Position numbers and translations under genes: made by a program. 64,000 bases of DNA from Polydactylus sextarius (lineage: Eukaryota; Chordata; Actinopteri; Polynemidae). Position 1 is the stretch's first letter; each line of letters opens with the position of its first letter. Positions 1 through 12,400 of this stretch are shown piece by piece. The stretch covers positions 12,145,501 to 12,209,500 of the forward strand of contig CM028918.1 in assembly GCA_016801845.1 (NCBI GenBank), in the 5' to 3' direction. The notes beneath the pieces are model-generated. The model saw nothing but the letters and a program-made list of their open reading frames with translations. It was not told the DNA's origin and searched no databases.

Positions 1-1238
1 CGCTAGCTAATATGATAAGTAACTTACATCCATGTGTTTCTGTTGTGTTTTGTTAGTGCTGTTACTGATAAAGACATCTGGAATCTCCAGAAATGAGAGA
101 AACAACAGCGCGCAGAGACTGACAGCTACCACCTTAAGTTGTCAGGTTAACGGTTAGAAGTCAATAACATAATGGGAATCGGTCCCATCTCTATCAAACG
201 CAGCGTTAGACCCTTCAACGCTGCATATCATCAGTTTTACACTGTGGTTTCTGTCCATATCGGTTTGTGGTCACTGCTCATGCTTCGCAATGAAACCGGT
301 TCCCGTCCGACACGTGAAACACTTCACTTCCATTGAACCGTCCCGGATGAATTAGCTGTCCGCTGAATCACTTTTATTTTAGATGAAGTGGTGATAGAGA
401 AGAGTGAAAGCAGACACATCTTTTTGTCTGAAAGTGTTGTGGGAGAGAGGCTGGTCTGAAGAGGCTAGAGGTTAGTTTTGATTTGCCTAAGTGGACAGTG
501 CTGGTCTAACGGACTGATGCTCCGTCCTCTGTGGTTTGAGCTGTCAGCCTCTCGCTCTCTGTGCCACTCTGTACATCTCTGTCTCCTGCAGCACTGACAG
601 CTCCTCTGGGGGTCATTAAGTGTATCTTATCATCTCAACCCAATTATTCCTTCACCCCTTTGCCCTCTTCAGCACCAGTGGTCAGATCCTACAGGTCAGA
701 TTTATTCCTCATGATGATGAAGCACTCAGCCATGTAAATGCCTGTAAGGCTTCAGTACGTAAATCTTTTTCTTTCTTTTTTTTTTTTTTTTTTTTTTTTT
801 GGCAGTTTGGCTCGAATTTACATAGCAATTTAGAGTATGTGTCGAGTCATTTCTTTCCATATATAATGAAATTTAAAACAAGACTATAACTTTTACTTAA
901 CAGCACTCACTCTCATTAAAGCTTGTGTGCATCCATACACTATACGCATAATCCCTCTAAAACCACAAGTTGTCATTTTTACACTTGAGATCAGACAACC
1001 AAGATTTAACATTTTGACTGGTGAGCTTATGTATGAATTTTTTTTTTAGCTATTTGAGAGTTGTAATGATACTCTCTTCTAACTCTTATTAAAATTATTA
1101 ACTTTTTAAAAGTTTTAAATGTAAGTATCAAATTACTAAGGAATTTTACAGTAAATCTGACATAAAAGTTAATATGTTTCCTAACGCATTTGTGTTGCTT
1201 GTTTGCCAGTGATGATTCCAAGATGGGGGTCACAGATT

Positions 1239-1263
1239 TATATATATATATATATATATATAT
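1239..1263. repeat. (TA)n microsatellite
   Basis: A run of about 12 TA units in AT-rich non-coding DNA. Confidence 0.9.
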
Positions 1264-1436
1264 GCTACATTAATGGCCATGTGCTAGAAAGCTGTTAGTG
1301 CTATATTGCTTTCAATATTCTCTCTGTATATTCTCTTTTTTTTCTAAAAAAGCTCCACTTAGGCTTTTTAGGCCGTCTCTTGAGAATCATGGATGGACCA
1401 GTAAGTGCTTATAGATGTGTGTGGGCACACGTACAT

Positions 1437-1437
<1 letters not shown>

Positions 1438-1477
<40 letters not shown>
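1438..1477. repeat. (AC)n microsatellite
   Basis: About 20 uninterrupted AC units. A second AC run lies about 300 bases downstream. Confidence 0.95.
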
Positions 1478-1481
<4 letters not shown>

Positions 1482-1766
1482 TATTAGAAATTTAGCAAAT
1501 GGCTGAACCAAATTGAACTGTATTCCTTAGATTATGTCCTCAAAAACTTTCAGTCATTTCTCTAATGGCTTCAGATCACTTCTTGGTTGAAATTAAAATA
1601 CATTCAAAACATCAAAATGGAGTTTTAGACATAATTATAGCATAAGTGGACCTCCACAGTGTCCCTTGTTGGCTCACCATTTCTTATTTGGTGTGTGTGT
1701 AAAAACGGGGAAGTCCGTTGTTGGACAGGTACACAAGCACACGCGCACACACATGTGCACGCACAT

Positions 1767-1770
<4 letters not shown>

Positions 1771-1806
<36 letters not shown>
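1771..1806. repeat. (AC)n microsatellite
   Basis: About 18 AC units preceded by a degraded stretch of mixed AC/GC/AT dinucleotides from about 1735. It creates a spurious Thr-His reading frame. Confidence 0.95.
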
Positions 1807-1808
<2 letters not shown>

Positions 1809-2568
1809 ATAGCTTAATGGAAACACAGAGCAGTACACTGCAGGCCAGCAGATTTGCAGAGGTGGTTCCTTTGTTGTGTCTAATCACTACCTGTCCATTC
1901 GAGCTCCACTCGTAAACAATATATTGTGATGGTGGGCGGTGTGCTGTGTGTGTATGCGCATAGGTGAGTGTGTGCACACGTATGTGTGTTTGTTTCTGTT
2001 CTATTTTTAATGAGCCGAGGCCTTTTCAAAGCCGCTTATGCTTCTCTGTCCCATCTCCTTTCAGTTGTGGCTGAAAAGATACAAACACTGGCCTGATTTT
2101 TTTTTATATATTAAAATGAGCCAAAACATTGTAACCTACTGTTCAGCCAATGAAACGGGAACCAAAACAACGAGGACACTGAATGTAAGACGGTGGACAG
2201 GTTTGGGATTTCTTTACCCTCAAGTTAATGCAAATTCAGCGCCAGTGATTGGTGTCACACAGTAATGACCACTAACCCTCAAAACTTTCAAGTTTGAAAG
2301 TGAATAAAAGCTTTCAGGCAAAGTTTGAGAGTAAATGTTTGGATTCTGGGACACTACAGACGCCTCAGTAGTTTTCCTAGGACAGCTCTCAATAGAATTC
2401 ACTGGCACTTTAACATAATTTTCTTGTCTGGAGGCTGATTCTGTTTTTCTTTTCTTTTTTATAGAACAGTGTGTGTGTTTGTGTGTGTGTGTTTGTGTGT
2501 CTGTGTTTAATATGTCAGTGTTTTGCCTGGGGCTACTGTTCTCCAAACTTGCATTACTTCATAATTTG

Positions 2569-2601
<33 letters not shown>

Positions 2602-2732
2602 GGAAATGTTTTACATGATTTTGTGTTTGTCTCATTCATGTCGCTATATGAAATACAGTCTCTATTCTCTCCAACCTGCTCCTTAAGTTCTGTTTCTATT
2701 TCTAATTTACCTGTGAATGTTTAAAATGCAGT

Positions 2733-3099
2733 CCCCGGATAGCAAAATCAATCATTGGGCCAAATTTGGCCCAATTTTGGCCAAGTTTCAGAAGGATGTA
2801 CGACCCCTATATAGCCCAAATTAGGAGTACGAAAGAAAAAAACAAAAGGACGCCAAAACTCACCTAAAACCAATTATGGACCTCCAAAACATAGACATAA
2901 ATGCCCCAGAAAAGAGTCCAAAATCCCTACAGTCAAGCCAATTTTTTTTATTTTGCTTACCTTTATTTTTTAAGTAGTGTGGTAAACCATAACTATACCA
3001 TAGTCAAACTAAAGGCCTTCACCCTGCTTCCTCTGACAAAATAAATACAAAAATGCCAAAATGTTTACCAGACCACAGCTAGAATCATTGCTATCTGGG
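2733..3099. mobile_element. MITE-like element with short terminal inverted repeats
   Basis: The left end reads CCCCGGATAGCAA (2733-2745) and the right end TTGCTATCTGGG (3088-3099), which are imperfect reverse complements. Just inside the left end is a perfect 20-base palindrome (2755-2774) built from GGGCCAAATTTGGCCC, followed by further GGCCAA units. The interior is AT-rich and has no coding potential. Size (about 370 bp) and layout fit a non-autonomous DNA transposon. No target-site duplication could be defined confidently, so superfamily is unassigned. Confidence 0.5.
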
Positions 3100-4310
3100 T
3101 TTTAACAGTTAAGTTATTGTATTATTGTGTCTAACAAATAAGAAATGCGAAAATGCAAAAGTGCAAAACACATAATAAAAGTAGCAGTCCCTTTGTATTT
3201 AGACCATTTCTTGTTTTCATTAATTTATTTAATCTGTTTAGAGAAAAATAATCAGCCGCATCTCTTACCAGAAGACAGTCTGGAAGTGAGCTCCTCATTT
3301 ACTGTAACAGCAGCATCTTCCTCCAGTAACAACCACAACTCTTGGGCCACATTTATTTTAATTCATTGAAAAACAAAATTGTTTTTTTTTCTCAAGAAAT
3401 TTGTAGAAAATCTGTCCAAAAACTGTCACCTTCAGGGCCAAATTCAGAATGACATTTATTCCAATGAGGCCACCATGGGGTTGCCAAGTGCTGATGCACT
3501 GGACCCTGGCAAAGAGAGCAAGGTTGTCTGGTGAATCGTTGAACCTGGTTGAACTTTTCTCGATACACAATTCAATGTCATTCGGCATGCTGCTACATTA
3601 GAGTCAGGCTATCTATATCTATCTGTCTCTAGTCTTTATTTCAAGCTAAGCCTGAAGACAGACCTCGAAGTTTCAACAACAAAACAAAAACACAAATGTG
3701 TTGACCTTTTGAATTTGACCTGTTCTCTGAATAAATCTCAAACTGGCCCTCTGCTGTTACTTTTCATCTTCTCACTGTTGCAGTGCCATTTTCTGTTTAA
3801 TTTCTGTTTAAGTGTCAGACTCTATTTGTTATTTGTGTTAAATATTTGAATTCTAGAGCTAGTTCGTTGTGTATATTTCCGTGTTAGCTCTTGGAGCTCA
3901 GAACCAACCTCCATCACCTTCTCTGCTCGTCCTAAAACCTGTCAGGATGGATTTTTTTTTTCCACGATTACACACACCCTTGTGCCGAGTGCCATCAGCA
4001 GCACATGAAATCCGTTCAGCAGGTCATTATCCCCTACTGGTGCTAATGATGTTGCTAGTTGGTGTGTAACTGCTTAGGTGTCTGCTCTCGAGTTAATCAA
4101 TGCTGGCCAGAGGAACAGACATAAACCTCCACACACACACACACACACACACACTTGCTGAACAGCACCTAATCTAAAAGTTGATTTTTTTTTTTCTTTC
4201 CTATGAGGTGGTTGAGTCATACTGTACATGTCACTGGGCTGAGTGACTGCTGGAGGTTGTTAATCAGAGGGCATACTGGGCAGAGAGAGCATCTTCTTTG
4301 CTTCCTATCT

Positions 4311-4343
4311 CTGCTGCTGCTGCTGCTGCTGCTGTTGCTGTTG
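4311..4343. repeat. (CTG)n trinucleotide run
   Basis: Eight perfect CTG units followed by interrupted GTTGCTGTTG. It reads as poly-Ser or poly-Ala on the minus strand, but no flanking frame resembles a gene. Confidence 0.85.
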
Positions 4344-4963
4344 TATGAGTCAGCCACTCGGGATCCCCAGCTCCACTGTTGAGGTTTGGGCCTGCGATAA
4401 GGGTTTTTCCTGAGAGCCAATCTATCTGCAAGGTTGATGTGATCAGAGAGGCAGAAAGGAACAAACAGATAGACAGGATAGGTTGGGGAAAAGAAGAGGA
4501 TCGAAAACGAGAAATTATGATTTTCTAATTTGACTATGGCTTCTCCTTCTTTCCTAAATTGTAACTACTCTATCTGGCATTTTCTGTTTTTCCCTCTGCT
4601 CCCATTTCCCAACTTTAATGTCCTCCTGCTTCACTACCGCCTCCCCCTTCCTCTCCCTTTTTCAATGCTCTGAGTTCCTCTCAAATGTCAGTGTGGCATG
4701 AGTGGGTGGCAGGCAGCGCCATCTGAACAAGCCCTGTCTATGGTTTTTGCTGCAGTGTGAGGATCAGCTAAAAGGAAGACGATGAGGCGAGTGAGGGGGG
4801 TGAGTGAGTGAGTGAGATTGGCGGCGTGACAGCGGACACCTGATGTGGCCAGAGATGTGTCGCTAAAGGCTGTCTTTTTTTTTTTACTTTTACGGCAGAT
4901 AGTGTTGGTTTATTTCAGGCCAGTCAGAGGGGGATTGGTTGGGCAGAGATGATGCTGCAGCAA

Positions 4964-4986
4964 ACACACACACACACACACACACA
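4964..4986. repeat. (AC)n microsatellite
   Basis: Short AC run with a diffuse CA-rich tail to about 5005. Confidence 0.85.
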
Positions 4987-5689
4987 TAAACACACAAACA
5001 CACATCACAGAAACATGCAGGTACGCATTTATGGAAACAAATATGTACATAAAGGCACACTAGTATGCACCCAAATGTATACAGTTACATTTTTTTTTAC
5101 ACATTCACAAACCATCAAGCCACATATATATGAAAAAACATGCTCACACCCACTGAACCTTGCACACACACATCCAAGGCCGGTGTGCTATGACTCAGAG
5201 GGAAGCAGCTGGAGTGAAGGCTCCAGTGGCGGTGGTGAGCTGTCACCATCTGGAGGAGTACATGTCTCCCAGCCTCCTCAGCCAACAGCATAAATCACCT
5301 CCCAACAGCTGGGTGTCAGTGGACCAACATGTTTCTTTATTTCATCTTCTTTTTTTCTTTCTTTCTTTGTTGTGTTTTTTTTTTTACACATGCGTACATA
5401 TGGAATCCATGGCTGCAATATCCTAAACGTGGCTGTGCTTTCCTTGCCTGCTGCAGTTACATCCTCAGTTTATACTCTTTTGTTTTTTCTTTACAAGTGG
5501 ACAGTCCGGTGTTGGGATCAGAGAAGCTTTGATCACCTTTTGACGCCTCGTCTCATCTAATAACTGACACCATGCTTGCAGATGCCATCGAGATGCGATG
5601 CATGGGAGTGGGGCTGTGAGGGCAGATGGGGGCACAAAATATTTACTAAAGCATCCAAAATAGTTGAGTCAGAGTCAACTGGGCCATGG

Positions 5690-6310
5690 TAGTTGGTAGT
5701 CTTGAATACGTTTCACCTCTCATCCAAGAGGCTTCTTCAGTTCTGATGGACAGTGGCGTGTTCCCAGAATTTATCCTCTGTGGACAACCAGAGATCAGGT
5801 GTTCACAGGTTTATTAACGACAGTCGTTGGTGGGTACAAGTAGTTTTGACAGTGGTTGTTAGGGTCACTAACGGTCACTGGGAAGCTATTGTTTCTGTAA
5901 CGACAGTTGTTAAAGTCACCTGAGGTGAAATGTCCACATTTTTCCCACCTGAAGCAGATGACTTGTTAAATCTTCTGGGAACGGATGAAAGGACAACATT
6001 ATATGAGACAGATGGTGTCACAGGCCTCCTGCTCTGTTGAGAGATGGTTTCTCTATTTTGACATAGATGGCTTCTTTCACTCTTCTTTCAAAACATCTTT
6101 CTTCCCTATCTAAGATGTGTACATCTGCATCTTTAAAGGAGTGTCTCTTGTCCTTCAGATGTAGGTAGACTGTTGAGTCCTGTCCTGGGGAGTTGGCTCT
6201 TCTATGTTGATGTGTTTGTCCAGGGTTTGTTTTGTTTCCCTGATGTAAAGGTCCTTGCAGTCACCCTTACATTGGACTGCATAAACCAAAGGGCCTGGTC
6301 ACGCCTCGTC
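5690..6310 (-). mobile_element. Fossil of a GIY-YIG (Penelope-like) retroelement, C-terminal part
   Basis: The minus strand, in broken frames, encodes VYAVQCKGDCKDLYIRETKQ (about 6290-6220), then STVYLHLKDKRHSF and DADVHILDREERCFERR, then VKEAIYVKIEKPSLNRAGGL followed by a stop. This is the GIY-YIG endonuclease module found at the C terminus of many fish Penelope-like retroelements (usual form DLYIGETKQ, here with G to R). The 3' trailer includes the frame TEEASWMRGETYS near 5710. Frameshifts and stops show it is dead. The reverse transcriptase part is absent, so this is a 5'-truncated insertion. Family name rests on recognition, not on a search. Confidence 0.65.
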
Positions 6311-9300
6311 ACAGTCTTAACATTCAGATCAGATCAATGCATTGGTTCATGTTCTTTGTGTTTGAACATAAAGGACATAAAGATGTTTTGGTCTGCAAAA
6401 TGGATTAAGTCTGATATGATCTTCTCACAAAGTAGATTTGTGTCCAGTAAGAACATAAAGATGGGAAACAAACCTAGAAAAACATTTTTTCTTTTCTTTT
6501 AAAGCATATATTCGCAATCAGTTGCGCTCAGTGATGGAATTTTACATCAAAGGAAAAGTTCCTGTTAAATTCAGAAGCTTTGGTCATTTTTTAATTTCTT
6601 GTTTACTCTGTGCTCTTTTCACTGGTTTGAAGTGGAGGGACCAGGGTTGGTATTAAAGCCTCTGAACACTTGGTTTCAAATCAGAAATATACCTTTATAA
6701 CATTAAATATTCACATCTAAATGATAAACAATCAAGGAAACGTAGTTTGATGCGTGACTGTGGCTATTTGTGTGTGTGGTTTGATCGGATTTTGAGTGTT
6801 TCTTGAAATGTTAAAGACGTGAGGGATATTTATCGTCTTCCCCCCACGATGGATTTATCCTCATGATTGTTGAACTTTGAAAGTCTGATGCACTGAGACC
6901 AAAGCTTGACATTTACCAATTAAATACTTTCATTTTCCACTTCCTGTGTGACTTTGTGAGAGAGAAAAAAGTACCGAAATTAACCTAAAAACTGCATCAG
7001 CAGTTGTTTTAAAAGTGTTTAATTGTGCTTTTTAACCTTTTGAGAGCTGCTTACCTTCAAAGTGGTCTGTTACTGTGAATTTAGTGCGGTTTAATGCTGG
7101 TTCAGCTTTTCTTTTCCTGCCAAGGACACAGCTGTGGGGAATTTTGCCATTAAAATGACTATCACTGCAAAATATTGGCAGCATCAGCCCAGAATTTTTA
7201 ATATCGACTTTGTCCTTCACAGAGGATCCCTGGCGGAACCGTAGTTACTAATTGCCAACCTGTCTGTTTGCTTTGTTTGGCAGGGTCAACACAGGTAGAG
7301 CACTCAGTAACTCTGCAGGCCAGATTTAGCTGGTCATCTTTTTGGAAACTAACACACATGCCGGCACCCTGTGGTCAACCCCTATAAACACATGAGAGGG
7401 AAGGAACACAGACAAACCATGAAAAAGATATACATTGGCAAAACCGCCTTAAAAGTCCCGCGAAATGGCGGCAAACATCCAAAAAAGAGGTAAGAGCGAA
7501 TCTCTCAGACACCATCTTTTCCATCCGTCCTCGTTTTTTTTTTTTTTTCTTTTTTTTTTTATCTGTTTGTCCATTCATACGCCCACGAGGTGTCTCCTCC
7601 CGCCATCCAGTGGTGCAAAATCAACCTCATCTCGCCTCTCTCTGAGCCCAGAAGTCATGCTGCCTCGTCATCTCATCACACTGGAATGAAAGCACTCATT
7701 ACATCTGACTCAGCGCCCGTTCACAGTGGAGGTCACTAATGGAGGATTTTTCATCCCTGGAGCTACTTCACGTAAACTCATCCTCTATCAAACAACAAAC
7801 ACCTGTATTCCCTTGTTAATGCCTGCCAATCAAAGAGATGCAGGAGGTGAGGAGGTGGGAGCTGCTGGGTAATGCAGCACTGAAATGCCATCCAGTCAGT
7901 TGAGACATTCATCGAATCACTGTGTAGGCAGGTATTTCTTACTCGCTCGCTTTCTTGTAGATTACCACGACTCTCATAAACCAGAAAATAAACAAAGGTA
8001 CTTTTTACACATGTTGAAAACATATTTAGATATGACTCACATTGACCTTATCTTGAAGAGCAACCTTCCTCTTCCTGACTGCCATCTCTCGTTAGCAAAG
8101 ATGGAAGCGTCTTGATTCAGCCTTTGTTAGTTTTAATATTTACATGTGCGCTTTTCCCACTGTGACATGTCAAAATGTCTCCTGTGAAAAAAGGCCTATC
8201 AGAAACTCTTAGCGGTGAAGCTCTGCTCGCTGGTGACTGACAGCACAGCTGGCAGCTCAGCTGACACATGAAACATGAAGAGAGATTTTTTTTTTATTTA
8301 CATTTTATTTTTAAGCTTATTAAAAGTGAGCATTTGGAGGCAGCTGTGTTTCAGTGTGAGAGCTGTATCGTTCCACAGCATCTTTCCCAAACAAGTCAAT
8401 TAAATCAATCTTTTTAGGAGTATGTCCTAATTTTTTGCCAATTCAGGACATACATAAATATGTGAGCATATGTATATTAAGTGTGGACCCAGTCTACTTT
8501 ACTTCCCATTGATTGCACAGCTGCTAATGTGCAAAATAATGAGATAAAATGGACGATACCTCCACTAATTGACCTGAAACAAATGTGTTCCTGATAGTTT
8601 TTTTTTCTGTCTGTCTCAGTCCCTAGCCTCTACATTCGTAATCTCGTTAAAAGAGAGAAAAAGAGACAAAAAGAGGAAGTGAAAAGAGCAATGTGACCAC
8701 ATCTCCATCTACTCCCCGCTATCTGTTATCCGGCTGCAGATAGAGTCATTACCCTGCTTCCTCCATCTGTCTGTCAATACGGGGTCCATTAAGCCCAGCC
8801 GTGCACATTCAGATCCATCGCGGCAACAGACATTTCCTCTTTTTCCCACTCACATTTGCCCTTTTATTAGATTGAAGCCCAGGTAATGCACGTACTCTAA
8901 AAATAGTCATCATTGTGCTGTCTTGCAGAATTACATGTGGGGGGTATCGCTGTTCCGTAAATCTGAGCCTTCACAGTCCATTCACATGATGTATTAGAGT
9001 TCATTGGCTCATATTTCATCACAGATTACACCATCCATTACGCTCTGTTTTTTTCCCTCTTTCTTTCTGTGGGACCAATCTCATTGGTGATTGGGTCTCT
9101 GTGATGTGCTGCAGAGCTTTAATGCTGAAAAACAAAAACAAAAAAAAAAAGATGTGATGCTCAGAGATCTAATGACTCAAAAAGCTCTGTATCTTTGCCA
9201 AGCTTCTTAATTAGAGATGTGTGTTTTGGTCTCATGTTTTCTTCACACAAAGCACTTTTGTACACAACTTTTCTGCTTTTATCACCCTCTCATGACGCTC

Positions 9301-9468
9301 TCATCATCGCTGCATGGCCGTTCAGGGGTGCATTAAGGAGCTATGTAGACCCCTATAAGTTCATTTAGATGAAGATATACCCAAGTTACAAACTTGTTTT
9401 CCCTTGCCGTATACCCTGAACACAATCATCTACTTTGTTCTGCTGTGTGTGTGTTTTTGTGTGTGTAG

Positions 9469-12400
9469 CTCATTGCTGGAGCAGAAGGAAGATTTACGGA
9501 AGAGGCTCTCATACACGACGCACAAGCTGGAACTGCTTCAGAGCGAGTTTGACTCCACACGGCAGTACCTGGAGACGGAGCTGCGCCGGGCACAGGAAGA
9601 GCTGGACAAGTTTACTGACAAACTGCGCAGGTTGGCCTATATACTGCACCACACTGATCATCACTGGTGGACGGTGGGAGCCCTCTGCATTGGGGGTGGC
9701 TGTTTGTTCTGGTTGCTGTGGCGCCAGCTGGGGGTCCCCTCTCCTCCGGTTGTGGTGGGGTACATGCATCCACTTTACAATGGTGGTGTTTGGCTTTTTA
9801 CCCCACCTGAGGTTGGGTTGTGGCTTCCTGTTGGGCGGCCGAGCTCCTGGGGCCAGCAGCTGCCTCCTGATGCAGATGGCTCCCTGTGATAGTGTTCTCC
9901 TTTCCGTGCTGAGCCATATTAACCATATTATTATTTCTTCTTATAATTCTTCACACATGTTTAAGTATTGATAGGGATTAGTGGTGAAGGGTTAGAGGGT
10001 GGGCGGTTGGATCAGAGTAATTCTGTTTTTAATATGTAAAGCACTTTGTGCTACATTTTTAATGTACAAAAAAGCTATATGAATAAAGATTGACTGATTG
10101 ATTGACAGCACAAACTGTACTGGTGTAAATGTACCAGTGTCACAGAGTAGAAATACTCAAAATAAATATGACTTTTAACACTGATAAATCAGTGTAAAAG
10201 TAGCACATACTGGTGTAGCTGATTGATACAGAGCTATTTTAAAATACTTTATAACTGAACCAATTAGTTTAATTAGTTGAATTCAGGCCTCTTCCACAGG
10301 GTCATGACATAAATCTGAGGGGTCATGGGATGATTATGAAAAAAGGACAAAAATCTGTCTTGATGTTCTGGACTTTTACTGCAGCTTTTCTTCATTTCTT
10401 TTAGAGAATATTTATGAATATGAAACAATCTGAAAATGACTCGGTCAAGTTTTCAAGGTTTAAGGAAGTGGGTTTGTTTGAAGATGTTACTCACAATTAC
10501 TGTAGTAAAATCTCATAAACACTGGGATCTTTATTATAAAAGAAACCTGATAACACACACACAAAGCATACACTTTAGGAAAATGATCTAGTAGGATAAG
10601 ACATTCAAATTTTAAAACTTTGGTTTTTCAGTCCATTTACAGTACAAACCACTGCACAGAACTTTGTAAATCCAATATGTATCCATGGGTATGTATAAAC
10701 TGAAGAGAGATTAAATATACTGTGGAGTTTCAGAGGGAAACAATGTGTACTTCTTTTTTTTTTTCGTTTGTTTTTGTTTTTAAGAGATGAGCAAAGCATC
10801 GTGATGAGCGTTGCAAAGAAAATCAAACACCGACAATGGTTTCTTGTCATCTCAAGAGAAACATGCAATACAAAGAAACCAAGAGACGTGCTGTGCCACA
10901 TTATGAAGCTATGTCCAGGAAACACTGCCAGTGTTTTATCTCGACAACTTCTCTGGTGTTTAAGTTCTGTTTTGGTATCATAATTAAAACGTATAAATAT
11001 TGAGAGAAGGGAGAGAGAGTGTGTGTGTGAGAGAGAAAGAGATTCTTGGAATTAAAAGTTTTCGTCTTGTATTAGAGATTTCTGAGAAAATTTTCAACAG
11101 TGAATTGTAATGCAACAAGACAGCAAGTCCAGTCATATTTCATACAATGCATAAAAATGATTATTTCAAGTCTGTACTGGCAATAACAAAAAAAAAAAAA
11201 AAAAAAAAAAACATTCACAAAACATCACAATGGACGTACAATGAAACCACGAGGGACACTTTTTTATTAATTAAAAGGGATGATGATGAGTTTTTTATTT
11301 TTATTTTTTTTAAAAGACAGTCTTAAGTAAAATAATGAACTCTTTTACCATTTTTACCAGATCATTTATCACTTCACATCATTTGCCTGATAGTGCATTT
11401 TTATTTAAGGGAAACGAGAGAAAGTTGTTAGTTTGATGGTGTTTGATGATAAACCAAAAGACTGCACAGATTAAAATTGTTGACCTGATGATGGCACTAG
11501 AGAAAAAGTAATTATAAAAAGATATTAGGATCTTTTTTAATTCACTGTATATATTCTATATATGTGTCAATTGAAAATGTCACAGGGTCACCAAAGTCAT
11601 TAAGATATATCCTCTAGGGATCAGTACAAAATGTCATGGCAGTCAGTGCAATTGAGTATATAAGTGATTCACATTACTTGGAACTGTTGCCTCCCAAAGA
11701 ACAGCCACATCCAGCACAACCAGTCCGTGCTCTCTGAATCACAAATAACAGATTCGAACATTCACAGAAATCATCACATCAGTAGATGAGGTCAGTGATG
11801 TGTGAAAAAACGACTCTCACAAGTGCTATAGACTGAAACCACAGCGTGCCACTTTTAGCTCTGACTTGTGTACCTCTGAGCATGCCAAAAAAAAAAAATT
11901 TTTTTTCTTTTTTCTTTCTTTTAGTCTATTAAATCTTTATTTTTCAGGTTAGATATTTCTCCAGCTGCTTGCAGTGTATTTGTGTGTAATGTTCACACTA
12001 TTATCTGTGAGTGAGCCATGTTGTTTTCTTTTGTTGTTTAGAATACAAAGCAGCTACTCAGCACTGCAAAGGATCAACCAAGATCTGGAGGAAAAGATTC
12101 ATAGAAATGTAAGTGTTTTAAGCCTCTTTGTACACACGTGTCATTGTGAAAGTATGTGTGTGTATCCAGCCATGTGAATTCTCATGCTCACTGTTGAGTA
12201 TCTGTAGACACAGATGAAAGAAAAATCCTGTGAGTAAGTCACAGGGTTTAGAGATGGTACAGAGGACTTGGGGAGTCCATTTGAATATGAATGCCCTGCT
12301 GTTGGTGCCACTGACGTTAATTATGGCTTATTACATCTGGCTGTCCTCCTTCCAATGGCAGAGTGATAGCAAACCCATTGTTCTTCAGTGCAGCGCACCT

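Larger units (their letters stand above)
1..9468. other. Non-coding flank or 5' intron of begain
   Basis: No exon could be supported here. The first recognised begain exon (from 9469) begins with one base that completes a codon, so at least one coding exon must lie upstream. In mammalian BEGAIN that exon encodes the residues before the conserved coiled coil (ending MEKLS). I looked for an exon ending in a matching codon before a GT donor and did not find it, so it probably lies left of the window. The stretch holds AC/GT and TA microsatellites, poly(T) and poly(A) runs, a CTG run, a MITE-like element and a Penelope-like fossil, each listed separately. Confidence 0.6.

Noticed and set aside
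1389..1400. ATGGATGGACCA followed by gtaagt as a first exon
   Set aside because: Phase 0 end does not fit the exon at 9469, and there is no promoter-like context.
7465..7494. ATGGCGGCAAACATCC followed by a good donor (gtaaga), as the missing begain first exon
   Set aside because: It ends in phase 1, but the next begain exon needs phase 2, and the residues do not match the known N terminus.
9404..9889. 161-codon frame taken as a stand-alone gene with a hydrophobic N terminus
   Set aside because: The start lies in intron sequence (pyrimidine/GT tract before the acceptor at 9468); only 9469-9630 is a conserved exon, and the rest is read-through into a retroelement.
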